64,000 nucleotides of DNA from Fibrobacterota bacterium (GTDB taxonomy: Bacteria > Fibrobacterota > Chitinivibrionia > Chitinivibrionales > Chitinispirillaceae). This document shows, piece by piece, positions 17,127 through 25,792 of the stretch; the first letter of the stretch is position 1, and each line of letters starts with the position of its first letter. The position numbers were made by a program, and so were the translations under genes. Location of the stretch: the NCBI GenBank assembly GCA_023436205.1, contig JAEZKC010000035.1:1-64000 (forward strand), in the 5' to 3' direction. The notes beneath the pieces were generated by a model that ran no database searches, had not been told where the DNA came from, and saw nothing but the letters and a program-made list of their open reading frames with translations.

Positions 17127-17948
17127 TTATCGATAAAGCGTTCTGATGAAATAACGCGTGTCGAGAATGAGGTGTTTAAGGTTCTTCCGGATCGATTTTG
17201 TCTGGTACTGAGGGAGGACTACCGATTGCATCCTGTGTCCGAGAAATTTTATCCAAGTTCTTGTGTTTTTACCCGAGACGGCATCGAAAAGTGATCCAAT
17301 GTCAATAGAGTGTAGTTCTATTCCAAGATCCCAAAGACGCTTGTTGATTATTCGAGAGGCCATTCCTGCTGAGGGAATTATTACTTCTGTGTTATTTAAA
17401 TGCTTGAGGACTTCTGGCCACCATGTGTCTATTTCGTGATATGCATCTTTTATGGGTGTCTTTATTGTTTTTACGTTCGGACCTACGACTTTTTCAACAT
17501 TCTGTTTTTCCACGCCACCTATATAGAGTACTTTTTTAGATCTAATGAACTCATCAAGAAAGTTATTCATTAACTTAGATTTGAATGCGGCATAGTAATG
17601 GAACACAATAAAGTTTTCAAAAGGTCCATTGTTATGTTCTTTCATGGATTTTCTAACAATTTGTTCAAAATGTCCGTTATCCTGAAATGGAGCCAGGCAT
17701 CCTCTCGTCATGAATCGTTCGCGAGGGTAGTTTACTGCAACCGCTTTTAAATAAAGGGGATCTTCTATCCAAAATGATTCCAGCATCTCTCTATGTAATT
17801 CTTCGCTGAAACGATGATTTCTTTGATCCTTGCGATCCATTATGAAAAAATCGCCATCTCCGAAACGGGAAAAGAAGACCCTTTTGTTATTTCTTAGAAG
17901 ATTAGAAAGGTGTTCAAACGTTTCGGAAGTAGATTTGGCATTAATCAT
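17127..17948 (-). CDS. GT-D fold glycosyltransferase (DUF1792-like)
   Basis: A 273-residue protein. SRFGDGDFFIM near residue 27 matches the R-x-G-D-G-E signature of the GT-D (DUF1792) fold, whose known members add glucose to glycosylated surface adhesins. The middle has VLYIGGVEKQN and IPSAGMASRIINK, the second resembling the acceptor-side motif of the family. The C-terminus is basic. Codon use is markedly A/T-rich compared with the flanking genes, and it stands alone between an HD phosphohydrolase and mnmA, so it may have been acquired. Its target is unknown. Confidence 0.75.
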   Translation of the reverse strand: MINAKSTSETFEHLSNLLRNNKRVFFSRFGDGDFFIMDRKDQRNHRFSEELHREMLESFWIEDPLYLKAVAVNYPRERFMTRGCLAPFQDNGHFEQIVRKSMKEHNNGPFENFIVFHYYAAFKSKLMNNFLDEFIRSKKVLYIGGVEKQNVEKVVGPNVKTIKTPIKDAYHEIDTWWPEVLKHLNNTEVIIPSAGMASRIINKRLWDLGIELHSIDIGSLFDAVSGKNTRTWIKFLGHRMQSVVLPQYQTKSIRKNLKHLILDTRYFIRTLYR

Positions 17949-18055
17949 GCTTTGTCCGATTCAGAGTTTTTGGCTTTGAATATAAATAGATAATGTGAAA
18001 AATTGCTCGAAAAATAGTATTTTTCAGTTTAATTTAATCAGTAGGGTGTGAATTT

Positions 18056-19111
18056 TTGAAAAAAGTTCTAGTTGCGATGAGCGGTGGCGTGGATTCCTCC
18101 ACTACTGCCGCATTGCTTAAGTCCCAAGGGTACGAGGTCTGCGGTATCACAATGAAACTTCTGGACTCGGTGGAAACCTGTTCAGAGGAGAGTCGAACCT
18201 GCTGTGGCTTTGATGCCTCTCGCGATGCACGTATGGTTGCAGATACACTGGGCATACCACATTATACCATCAATGCAGTAGAGGCGTTCGAGAAAACAGT
18301 TATTAAGGATTTTATTGATGAATACAGTGCCGGACGAACTCCCAACCCTTGTGTCCGCTGCAACTATTATCTGAAATTCGATTTTCTAATGAAAAAAGCA
18401 TGGGAGCTAGGCTGTGAGTATCTGGCCACCGGTCACTATGCTGTCATAGAAAACAACGAATTGAAGCGCGGTAAAGATGAACTCAAGGATCAGTCGTACT
18501 TCCTTTACCCTGTTTTTGCATCCTCCTTTGAACGAATACTTTTTCCGCTGGGAAAATATAGAAAAGAGGAGGTTCGTCAGATCGCCCGCAGCTTTAATTT
18601 ACCTACTGCTTCGAAGAGGGAAAGCCAGGATATCTGCTTTATTCCGGATGGAAACTACTCCCGATTTCTTGACGAGAGAGGGATTGAATCATACGGGCCT
18701 GGCCCCATTCTGGATATTTCAGGTAAAAAGATCGGCACACATAACGGAATTCACAATTATACAATCGGACAGCGTAAAGGTTTGGGGGCGCTTGGATGCC
18801 GCATGTTTGTTAAGGAGATCCGGGTAGAGGACAACGCAATTGTTGCCGCTACCGAAGAGCAACTTTATTCTACACGGGTTCTGGTTAAGGAGTTTCTTCA
18901 CGGCAAACGTATTCCCAAAACTGGGGAGAAATATCTGCTGCAGGTGCGCTACAGAAGTAAACCAGCTGAGGCAACGATAAACAGTATAAATGAGAATTTT
19001 GCTGACTTGAGTTTTGATTTACCTGTAAAGGCAGTAGCTCCGGGGCAGTCAGCTGTTTTGTACGATGGAGAGACGGTTGTGGCCGGAGGTGTTATAGCAG
19101 AGGTTTTGTAG
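18056..19111 (+). CDS. mnmA: tRNA-specific 2-thiouridylase
   Basis: A 351-residue protein of normal MnmA length. It has the PP-loop SGGVDSS at residues 9-15, the first catalytic cysteine in RTPNPCVRCN, the second in SQDICFIPDG, and the C-terminal IGQRKGLG segment. It activates U34 of Lys, Glu and Gln tRNAs with ATP and inserts sulfur. The start is TTG at 18056 with an AGGGTG ribosome site; no better start is in frame. Confidence 0.96.
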   Translation: MKKVLVAMSGGVDSSTTAALLKSQGYEVCGITMKLLDSVETCSEESRTCCGFDASRDARMVADTLGIPHYTINAVEAFEKTVIKDFIDEYSAGRTPNPCVRCNYYLKFDFLMKKAWELGCEYLATGHYAVIENNELKRGKDELKDQSYFLYPVFASSFERILFPLGKYRKEEVRQIARSFNLPTASKRESQDICFIPDGNYSRFLDERGIESYGPGPILDISGKKIGTHNGIHNYTIGQRKGLGALGCRMFVKEIRVEDNAIVAATEEQLYSTRVLVKEFLHGKRIPKTGEKYLLQVRYRSKPAEATINSINENFADLSFDLPVKAVAPGQSAVLYDGETVVAGGVIAEVL

Positions 19112-19112
19112 A

Positions 19113-19141
19113 CCATGGTCTTTTAAACAGGAAGACCATGG
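19113..19141. terminator. Hairpin between convergent mnmA and fmdB-like genes
   Basis: A perfect 10-bp inverted repeat (19113-19122 with 19132-19141, 9-nt loop) begins 2 nt after the mnmA stop and lies just before the end of the opposite gene. There is no strong T-tract, so a bidirectional terminator role is inferred from position. Confidence 0.5.
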
Positions 19142-19148
19142 CAGGAGT

Positions 19149-19388
19149 TTACATGGCATGAGGGCACATGCCGCTTGAGCAGGAGCCTGCACTTGAGCAT
19201 CCGCCTCCGATTCCGCATGATGGACTTGAGGAGGATCTTCCCATTGCAATACCCCCGATCGCAGACATGCGTTTTTGAGTCTCTTCAGAACCGCAGGATG
19301 GACAGGCAACCTTCTGGTCGCGGTCACCGGTGATTAGTTCTTCAAATAAGTGGTTGCACTTTCCGCATCGATACTCGAATAGAGGCAT
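19149..19388 (-). CDS. FmdB-family zinc ribbon protein
   Basis: A 79-residue protein. The N-terminal MPLFEYRCGKCNHLFE and a second CPSCGSEE pair, 20 residues later, give the C-x2-C...C-x2-C zinc ribbon of the FmdB/CxxC_CXXC_SSSS family. The Ser/Gly/Cys-rich tail is typical of the family. These proteins are called putative regulators, but the role is not established. GGAG precedes the ATG. Confidence 0.88.
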   Translation of the reverse strand: MPLFEYRCGKCNHLFEELITGDRDQKVACPSCGSEETQKRMSAIGGIAMGRSSSSPSCGIGGGCSSAGSCSSGMCPHAM

Positions 19389-19615
19389 TGATATCTCCTT
19401 TTCTTGTCATATTTGCATGTATTTAGATAAAATGTACGTTTTGGAATCGGAGAGTAATAATAAAAATATTGGAGACTGGGGATTTAGAACTGCACTGTAT
19501 ACGGTATGAAGTATTCTCATATAGATTTATTTGCAGGAATTAGATGGAGACCGTTTAATGATCGGGCAGAATCTATTTTCATTTCCCTAATTAACAGTAA
19601 CTTTGGGGCTTACAT

Positions 19616-20668
19616 TTGAAGATTTTACAGCTCAATACGGAAAAAGGCTGGAGAGGCGGGGAGCGACAGACGCTATTGACCAGTATCGGACTGATAAAGC
19701 TGGGACACTCGGTTGATTTGCTTTGTCTTGAGAACTCTCCAATGGCCAGAAAAGCCGATGGGAAGATTAAAAACGTCCTTACTGTGAAAAATCAACTGAA
19801 TGCAACTCTAAGGCTTGCCTCTAGTGCAAAAAATTACGATATCATACACGCTCAGAGCGCTCGTGCTTTTGGATGTGCAGCTCTTAGTTCTTACTTGCAC
19901 CAGACTCCGATTGTTTTTACAAGACGAGTGGAGTTCATTCCTCGAGGCCGTCTCACTAGGCTTAAGTACAGTAGAGCTTCCGCAGTAGCAGCAATAAGTC
20001 CTGCAATAAGTCAGATCCTGGAGAAGTTTGGTATAGAGAGGGTTCCTGTAATTAGTTCAATCGTTGAAGAAGTCAAAGGAGATGAGCAAAGGGCTAGGAA
20101 TATTCTGGCGCAAAAGGGTGTTCATTGTGACAGGAATGTAATAGGGGTAGTTGCCGCTTTGACTGGTGAGAAGGATCCGTTTACCATGATTAAAGCTGCT
20201 CGAGAACTGCGGAAAAAAGGCACAGATGCTCTGTTTTTGCATTTTGGGGATGGGCCGTTGAAAAGCGAAATGTTGAATTTGATTGGGGAATACAACCTGA
20301 TTAACAATTATACTCTTATGGGCCACCTGGAAAACATAACAGATTTTTTCTCCTGCTTTGATCTTTTTGCCATGAGTTCACGTTTTGAAGGTCTTGGCAG
20401 CAGCGTGCTAGACGCTTTTCTTCATAAGGTGCCGGTTGCCTCCACCTCTGCCGGCGGGCTCAAGGATCTGGTTCAGGGGAGAGGGCTGCTCAGTGATCCC
20501 GGTGATGCCTTTGCTCTGGCCCATAATATGGGTTTTTTGCTTAACAATCCACAAAAAGCATCTGAATATGCTAATGTCGCTTACGATTACGTTGTGGAAA
20601 ATCATTCCATGTCAACCATTGCCCGCTCCTACTCGCAACTCTACCAGAAAGTGATTGGGCAGGCATGA
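19616..20668 (+). CDS. Glycosyltransferase family 4
   Basis: A 350-residue GT-B glycosyltransferase. The N-terminus LQLNTEKGWRGGERQ carries the glycine-rich acceptor loop of GT4 enzymes, and the C-terminal half has VVAALTGEKDP, HFGDGPL and SSRFEGLGSSVLDAF, the donor-binding E-x7-E-like block. It probably builds lipopolysaccharide or another surface glycan at the inner membrane. The start is TTG; its stop overlaps the next glycosyltransferase start as ATGA, so the two form a transcription and translation unit. Confidence 0.85.
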   Translation: MKILQLNTEKGWRGGERQTLLTSIGLIKLGHSVDLLCLENSPMARKADGKIKNVLTVKNQLNATLRLASSAKNYDIIHAQSARAFGCAALSSYLHQTPIVFTRRVEFIPRGRLTRLKYSRASAVAAISPAISQILEKFGIERVPVISSIVEEVKGDEQRARNILAQKGVHCDRNVIGVVAALTGEKDPFTMIKAARELRKKGTDALFLHFGDGPLKSEMLNLIGEYNLINNYTLMGHLENITDFFSCFDLFAMSSRFEGLGSSVLDAFLHKVPVASTSAGGLKDLVQGRGLLSDPGDAFALAHNMGFLLNNPQKASEYANVAYDYVVENHSMSTIARSYSQLYQKVIGQA

Positions 20669-21717
20669 AAAGTGTAGCGCTGGTCGGTGGATTTGATGCC
20701 ACATATCCCAGAACCGATGTCATTATTAGTGGTTTGAAGTTTCAGGGTTACGATCTCAAATACCTGCATGTACCGTGGTCCTCTCCCTTTATAAGGACAA
20801 GACGTCTGAAAAAACTTCTTGCAAAAACCAGAGAAGAAAGCGATGTGATGTTCGTTCCCTCGTTCTGTCATCATGAGGTGCCGGTGGTGAGGCGTTGGAC
20901 ATCCAAACCTATCATTTTTGATCCACTTATCTCCCGCTATTTGACAAAGGTTCACGATTTAAAGAAGGTTTCTCCCCTTTCCGTTCATGCCTGGATAAAT
21001 CGAAGAATTGATAAGTTGTCGATGCGGCTTGCTGATGTCGTACTTGCAGATACTGAGTCGCACAAAAAGTACTTCAGTCAAGAATTCGGAATCGATGAAT
21101 CCAAAATCAAGGTTGTTCCAGTTGGATACAACAGTGAGGATTTCTATCCCTTGGAAAAACAGACTGGATCTGAAGATGTCTTGACAGTGGGTTTTTACGG
21201 TAGTTTTCTGCCGCTTCACGGGATAGAACATATTATTGAAGCCGCCTCCATTTTAAAGGATCAAAAATCTATCAGGTTCGAACTGGTTGGCTCTGGATAC
21301 ACATTTAAGGAAACTCAGGCGCGGGCACACTATCTGGGGCTCAATAACGTTACCTTTACTGGCAAAAAAAACTACGCTGAACTGAATGCTTGTATCAACA
21401 GCTGGGATATCTGTCTTGGAGTATTCGGCAGTACATTAAAAGCCAGCCTTGTTATACCCAACAAAGTGTATCACTATGCAGGATGCAAAAAGCCGATCAT
21501 TTCCATGGACAGTCCTGCCATTCGTGAATTATTCACACCCGGAGAAAACATAGTGCTAAGTGAATCTGATCCGAAGCAGATTGCTGAATGCATACTGGAT
21601 TTGTTTGATGATAAGGGAAAACGAGAAAGGATTGCGGCTGGGGCATACGCCGTTGCTCAGAGTTGCACTCATTCCAGTATTGGTTTGAGGATGAGGGAAA
21701 TTATCGAGGCGTGCTGA
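20665..21717 (+). CDS. Glycosyltransferase family 4
   Basis: A 350-residue GT-B protein, the second of an overlapping pair. VGFYGSFLPLHGIEHI opens the C-terminal Rossmann half, followed by FELVGSGYTF, FTGKKNYAEL and IPNKVYHYAGCKKPII, a pattern of GT4 enzymes that lack the strict E-x7-E pair. The N-terminal half has VALVGGFDATYPR. Substrates are unknown, but coupling to the previous gene suggests successive steps on the same glycan. Confidence 0.83.
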   Translation: MKSVALVGGFDATYPRTDVIISGLKFQGYDLKYLHVPWSSPFIRTRRLKKLLAKTREESDVMFVPSFCHHEVPVVRRWTSKPIIFDPLISRYLTKVHDLKKVSPLSVHAWINRRIDKLSMRLADVVLADTESHKKYFSQEFGIDESKIKVVPVGYNSEDFYPLEKQTGSEDVLTVGFYGSFLPLHGIEHIIEAASILKDQKSIRFELVGSGYTFKETQARAHYLGLNNVTFTGKKNYAELNACINSWDICLGVFGSTLKASLVIPNKVYHYAGCKKPIISMDSPAIRELFTPGENIVLSESDPKQIAECILDLFDDKGKRERIAAGAYAVAQSCTHSSIGLRMREIIEAC

Positions 21718-21805
21718 CAGGTGGCCTTGAATTATTTCCTGCGGAAACATATAATCTAATCGGTCGTGAGGGATATACCATTCAGCTGACTGGAGCAAAG
21801 CCGCT

Positions 21806-22174
21806 ATGCAGATACCCAAAAAAGCCAGGAAAGCGAAACCGGAAGAGAAGAAGTGTGAGAACCCGGGATGTGAAAATCTTTTCTGGGGATCGCATTCTGC
21901 CAAATACTGTCCGATACACAGAGATCCTAAAAATCGGGAAAAAAAACAGCCAAAAATAGAAGATGTTACCAGAGACAATCAGATTATTGAACATGAAAAT
22001 TCAGAGGTCACTGCAATTCAGGCCAGTTGTGCTCTCGAAGGCTGCAGTGAGCAGTTCGAAATACGATTGTACCCCAAACAGTACGTATATCCCAAATACT
22101 GTCCTGAGCATCGAAATGATCACAAACGTCGCAAGCATCTCATGGAAAGAGGACTTGAACCACTGCCTGGTTAA
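21806..22174 (+). CDS. Small protein with two C-x4-C...YCPxHR zinc-type motifs
   Basis: A 122-residue basic protein. The motif C-x4-C followed by Y-C-P-x-H-R occurs twice (near residues 17-38 and 75-102), suggesting an internal duplication of a Cys3His zinc knuckle. The C-terminus is basic (HKRRKH), as in nucleic-acid-binding proteins. I recognise no named family. It lies between a glycosyltransferase and rsmG and ends 12 nt before rsmG. The ATG has GGAG about 10 nt upstream. Confidence 0.6.
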   Translation: MQIPKKARKAKPEEKKCENPGCENLFWGSHSAKYCPIHRDPKNREKKQPKIEDVTRDNQIIEHENSEVTAIQASCALEGCSEQFEIRLYPKQYVYPKYCPEHRNDHKRRKHLMERGLEPLPG

Positions 22175-22186
22175 TTTGGTTCGGTT

Positions 22187-22804
22187 ATGAAAAAAGAGCT
22201 ATTTATCAAGTTTCTGAAGGAAATCCGTCCATCAGATTTTCAAAGTCTATTGCCCAGATTCGAACAGCACTATTCATGGCTTCTCAAGGAAAATGAGAAG
22301 CTGAATCTCATTTCCAGGAAAACTGATCCAGAAGATATCTGGACTGTACACTTTCTTGATTCCTTATTATCTGTAAATTTCGTCGATTTCAGCTCAAAAC
22401 GCGTGCTGGACTTTGGTACCGGGGGCGGCTTTCCCGGGATTCCTTTGGCAATTTTGTACCCTGCCAGCCGATTCACGCTGCTGGATTCCACCAAGAAGAA
22501 AATTGCATCAGTGAAATCTGCCGCCGAGCAGCTCGGGCTTGCCAACTGCAGTTTCAGTGATGTAAGAATCGAGGAGCTTGCCTCTTCGCTGAATGGCACT
22601 TTTGATGTGGTGGTCAGCAGGTCTGTTCGAATGCTTCCGCTCTATAAAAAGGTGATTATGCGACTTTTAAATGCCGGTGGAAAACTCGTTTTATACAAAA
22701 GCCGTAACCTGGATGATGTGGAGCTGTTTCCCAATGCTCGAATTCATGACGTGAGCACCCCCGAAATAGGCGAGAGAAAAATCATCGTGATCGACAAACC
22801 CTGA
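22187..22804 (+). CDS. rsmG: 16S rRNA (guanine527-N7)-methyltransferase
   Basis: A 205-residue protein of normal RsmG/GidB length. The signature FGTGGGFPGIPLA is the SAM-binding motif of this family, with HFLDSLLS before it and DVVVSRSV after it. It methylates G527 of 16S rRNA; loss gives low-level streptomycin resistance in other bacteria. There is no mnmG or parAB beside it, unlike in many genomes. Confidence 0.93.
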   Translation: MKKELFIKFLKEIRPSDFQSLLPRFEQHYSWLLKENEKLNLISRKTDPEDIWTVHFLDSLLSVNFVDFSSKRVLDFGTGGGFPGIPLAILYPASRFTLLDSTKKKIASVKSAAEQLGLANCSFSDVRIEELASSLNGTFDVVVSRSVRMLPLYKKVIMRLLNAGGKLVLYKSRNLDDVELFPNARIHDVSTPEIGERKIIVIDKP

Positions 22805-22840
22805 ATAAGAGCTGTTTTGAGATATCTTAAAGAAAATCTT

Positions 22841-22894
22841 GTTTCAAGTTCTGGTTTCTGGCCTCTGTACTCTGGCCTCTGTACTCTGGCCTCT
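22841..22894 (+). repeat. Heptamer microrepeat array upstream of polA (copy 1)
   Basis: Seven head-to-tail heptamers of the form N-N-N-(T/C)-(T)-C-T run through this stretch: two degenerate units, then GGCCTCT, GTACTCT, GGCCTCT, GTACTCT, GGCCTCT. The period is exactly 7. It is non-coding and lies between rsmG and polA. Confidence 0.7.
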
Positions 22895-22972
22895 TCTTCA
22901 ATAAACCTTAAATTACCACCACCCAAAAACGTATTTTATCTCTCTCTTTATAAATGTCGAATACTTCCGGCT

Positions 22973-23000
22973 GGCCTCTGACCTCTGGTCTCCGGCCTCT
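22973..23000 (+). repeat. Heptamer microrepeat array upstream of polA (copy 2)
   Basis: Four heptamers (GGCCTCT, GACCTCT, GGTCTCC, GGCCTCT) of the same family as the array 80 nt upstream. They end 8 nt before the AGGA ribosome site of polA, so they are in the polA leader. Confidence 0.68.
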
Positions 23001-23016
23001 TCCTTACAGGATTTCA

Positions 23017-25698
23017 ATGACAGAAAAATGTTTATATCTCATCGACGGACATGCGCTTGTTTACCGCGCATATTATGCACTGATCAGAAACCCGCTCACT
23101 AACTCCAAAGGACAGCCCACCGGGGCAATTTTGGGTTTTGCCAATTACCTGCTTCGGCTGATAGAGACCTATGACTGTCCATACATGGCTGTGGTAATGG
23201 ACTCAAGCAAACCCACATTCAGGCATGAAGCGTACGAGTTGTACAAGGCCCATCGTGAGGAGATGCCTGATGAGCTCAAGGTGCAGATGCCGATTATATA
23301 CGATTTGATTGATGCCTTCAATCTTCCAGTAGTCAAGCAGGACGGACTTGAAGCTGATGATCTGATTGCCGTGCTCACTCAGCAGGCAGTTGAACAGGGG
23401 TTTGAAGTTTCCCTTGTGACTAAAGATAAGGATCTCATGCAGCTCGTGGGGCCTCAGGTCAGAATGCTTGCCCCTGAGGGGACAGGTGTTTTTCAGGTTT
23501 TCGGTCCTGAAGAGGTGCGTAACAAAATGGGAGTGGGCCCGGAGCAGATTGTAGATTATCTGGCGCTTATTGGAGATGCTTCGGATAATATTCCCGGCGT
23601 GCCCGGGATTGGGCCTAAAAACGCCGTGAAAATTCTTGAAAAGGCTGGTTCGGTTGAGCAGATTCTGCTTAATCCCTCTCTATTGGAATCACCTAAGCTT
23701 ATAAGTAAAGTTGAAGAGAACCGGGAGCGGCTTGAGTTATCTAAGATGCTGGCAACACTGAAAACAGATGTGCATACCGGTGTCGAGCTTCATCAGCTCA
23801 TGCGCAAAGAGGTTAACCGGGAACGCTGCCTTGCTCTTTTCAGAGAATTGGAGTTTTCATCATTGATGAAGAATCCCATCTTTGGCGGGGCTGCAAAATT
23901 AAAAGCAGCAGTGCGGGTCTGCGATTCAATGGAAATGGTAAAGGAGATCGCAGACCAGGTTAAAAAATTAGGATATGTGTCAATAGATGTGCAGACCACT
24001 GGTCTGCTCGCCAGAGATGCTGAACTGGTTGGTGTTGCTTTGGCGATCAGTGCTGAAGAGGCATTTTACATTCCGGTTGGCCATAGTGAAGGCGCCAATC
24101 TGGAGGCTACATTTGTGTTGTCAGAATTGAAGGAAATTCTTGAATCACCAACTATTGGCAAAATCGGGCAAAATCTGAAATACGATAGTCAACTATTTAA
24201 GAATCATGGTATCTGTTTCAGTGGTATCCTGTTTGATTCCATGATCGCCGCTTACCTCATTGATCCCGGTAAACGCCAGTACGATCTTGATGTCCTTGCT
24301 CCGGAATGGCTCGATCTGGAAGTGACGCCTTTTGAACAGATTGTAGGCAAGGGGAAACATCTGCTCAATGTCGCTGATGTGACGATTGAGGCTATGGCAC
24401 CTTACGCTGCAGAAGTGGTGTGTCTGCCTCTCTTGCTCAAGGAACGTTTGGAACCCTTACTAATCGAGCGCAACTGTGTCAGTCTTTTAAATGACCTCGA
24501 ACTGCCGCTAGAGTTGGTGCTTGCAGATATTGAGTGGCAGGGGATAATGGTGGATACTGAGCTCTTGTCCAACCTTTCCAGGGAGTACTCAGAAGAGCTG
24601 GAACAGATTACATCTGAGATATACGAAACTGCCGGGGAATCTTTCAATCTAAACAGCCCCAAGCAGGTGGGAGATATCCTTTTTGGTAAACTTGGCTTGA
24701 CTGGAGGCAAGAAAACCAAGAGTGGCGCTCAGTCAACCAATGTCGAGGTACTGGAAAAGCTGGCTGATGAATATCCGGTTGTGCAAAAAATCCTTGAGCA
24801 CAGGGAAAAGCAGAAGCTGTTATCAACGTATATTGATGCACTACCGGGGCAGATTCTCAAGAAAAGCGGCAGGGTGCATACCTCTTTCAATCAGGCGGTT
24901 GCCGCCACAGGTCGTTTGTCAAGCACAAATCCTAATCTGCAGAATATCCCGATTCGTACAGAAAATGGTAGAAGAATAAGGGAAGCATTTGTGGCTGGTA
25001 AGGGGAATGTTCTGATTGCTGCCGACTATTCTCAGATTGAACTTCGCATTCTGGCTCACCTTTCCAATGATCCTATTCTTATTCAGGCCTTTATTGATGA
25101 CCAGGATATTCATACCCAAACTGCATCTGTCATTTATGAAGTATTCCCGGAACTGGTGACACCCGATATGCGGCGGGCTGCTAAAACCATAAATTTCGGA
25201 CTCATGTATGGAATGGGTCCCATAAATCTGTCTAGACAACTTAAAATCTCCTTTTCGGAAGCTAAACATTTCATCGATTCGTATTTTACGCAGTTTCCCA
25301 CAATTCGCAACTATATGGATTCCACTATTCAGAAGGCTCGGGATCTTGGTTACACTGAAACCATGCTGGGCCGCAGGCGCTATCTTCCAGAGATTAATGC
25401 ATCCAATCGTGTGGTTCGTGAAGCTGCGGAGCGCACCGCTATTAACACGCCGGTACAGGGAACTGCTGCAGACATTATTAAAATTGCCATGGTCAAGGTA
25501 CATCGTGAGATTATGGAGAAGTGGTCCGGGGCCAAAATGCTTTTACAAGTGCATGATGAACTTGTTTTCGAAGTGCCTCAGGATCTGTCTGTACAGTTTG
25601 CCGACTGGGTGAAAACTGAAATGAGCAATGCTTTTAAGTTAAAGGTGCCGCTCAAGGTGGATGCCGGGGTCGGGAAACACTGGGGGGAAGCGCATTAG
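23017..25698 (+). CDS. polA: DNA polymerase I
   Basis: About 893 residues with the 5'-3' exonuclease (FEN-like, with LIDGHALVYRA and IGDASDNIPGVPGIGPKNA), a 3'-5' exonuclease-like domain and the family A polymerase domain. Polymerase motifs A (AADYSQIELRILAH), B (RRAAKTINFGLMYG) and C (QVHDELVFEV) are intact. In the middle domain the D-x-E pair reads D-V-Q and the last catalytic aspartate after YAAE is valine, so proofreading is probably lost. The ATG at 23017 follows AGGA; an upstream ATG at 22954 would translate the heptamer repeat and is rejected. Confidence 0.96.
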   Translation: MTEKCLYLIDGHALVYRAYYALIRNPLTNSKGQPTGAILGFANYLLRLIETYDCPYMAVVMDSSKPTFRHEAYELYKAHREEMPDELKVQMPIIYDLIDAFNLPVVKQDGLEADDLIAVLTQQAVEQGFEVSLVTKDKDLMQLVGPQVRMLAPEGTGVFQVFGPEEVRNKMGVGPEQIVDYLALIGDASDNIPGVPGIGPKNAVKILEKAGSVEQILLNPSLLESPKLISKVEENRERLELSKMLATLKTDVHTGVELHQLMRKEVNRERCLALFRELEFSSLMKNPIFGGAAKLKAAVRVCDSMEMVKEIADQVKKLGYVSIDVQTTGLLARDAELVGVALAISAEEAFYIPVGHSEGANLEATFVLSELKEILESPTIGKIGQNLKYDSQLFKNHGICFSGILFDSMIAAYLIDPGKRQYDLDVLAPEWLDLEVTPFEQIVGKGKHLLNVADVTIEAMAPYAAEVVCLPLLLKERLEPLLIERNCVSLLNDLELPLELVLADIEWQGIMVDTELLSNLSREYSEELEQITSEIYETAGESFNLNSPKQVGDILFGKLGLTGGKKTKSGAQSTNVEVLEKLADEYPVVQKILEHREKQKLLSTYIDALPGQILKKSGRVHTSFNQAVAATGRLSSTNPNLQNIPIRTENGRRIREAFVAGKGNVLIAADYSQIELRILAHLSNDPILIQAFIDDQDIHTQTASVIYEVFPELVTPDMRRAAKTINFGLMYGMGPINLSRQLKISFSEAKHFIDSYFTQFPTIRNYMDSTIQKARDLGYTETMLGRRRYLPEINASNRVVREAAERTAINTPVQGTAADIIKIAMVKVHREIMEKWSGAKMLLQVHDELVFEVPQDLSVQFADWVKTEMSNAFKLKVPLKVDAGVGKHWGEAH

Positions 25699-25703
25699 AA
25701 TTG

Positions 25704-25731
25704 CTGATTTATGATTTATGATTTTTGATTG
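25704..25731 (+). repeat. Heptamer microrepeat array downstream of polA
   Basis: Four heptamers (CTGATTT, ATGATTT, ATGATTT, TTGATTG) start 6 nt after the polA stop codon. The period is 7 as in the arrays upstream of polA, but the unit is unrelated in sequence. Confidence 0.62.
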
Positions 25732-25792
25732 AAGAATAAGATAAGAGAATGGAAATTTTTATTTTGAACTGTTGTCATAACTTTGAACGATT

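Noticed and set aside
22841..23000. CRISPR-like array
   Set aside because: The repeats are contiguous heptamers without spacers.
22954..23016. N-terminal extension of polA from the upstream ATG
   Set aside because: It would translate the heptamer repeats; the internal ATG at 23017 has AGGA at good spacing and gives the family N-terminus.
24919..25503. 194-residue ORF antisense to polA
   Set aside because: It mirrors conserved polymerase codons and has no independent support.
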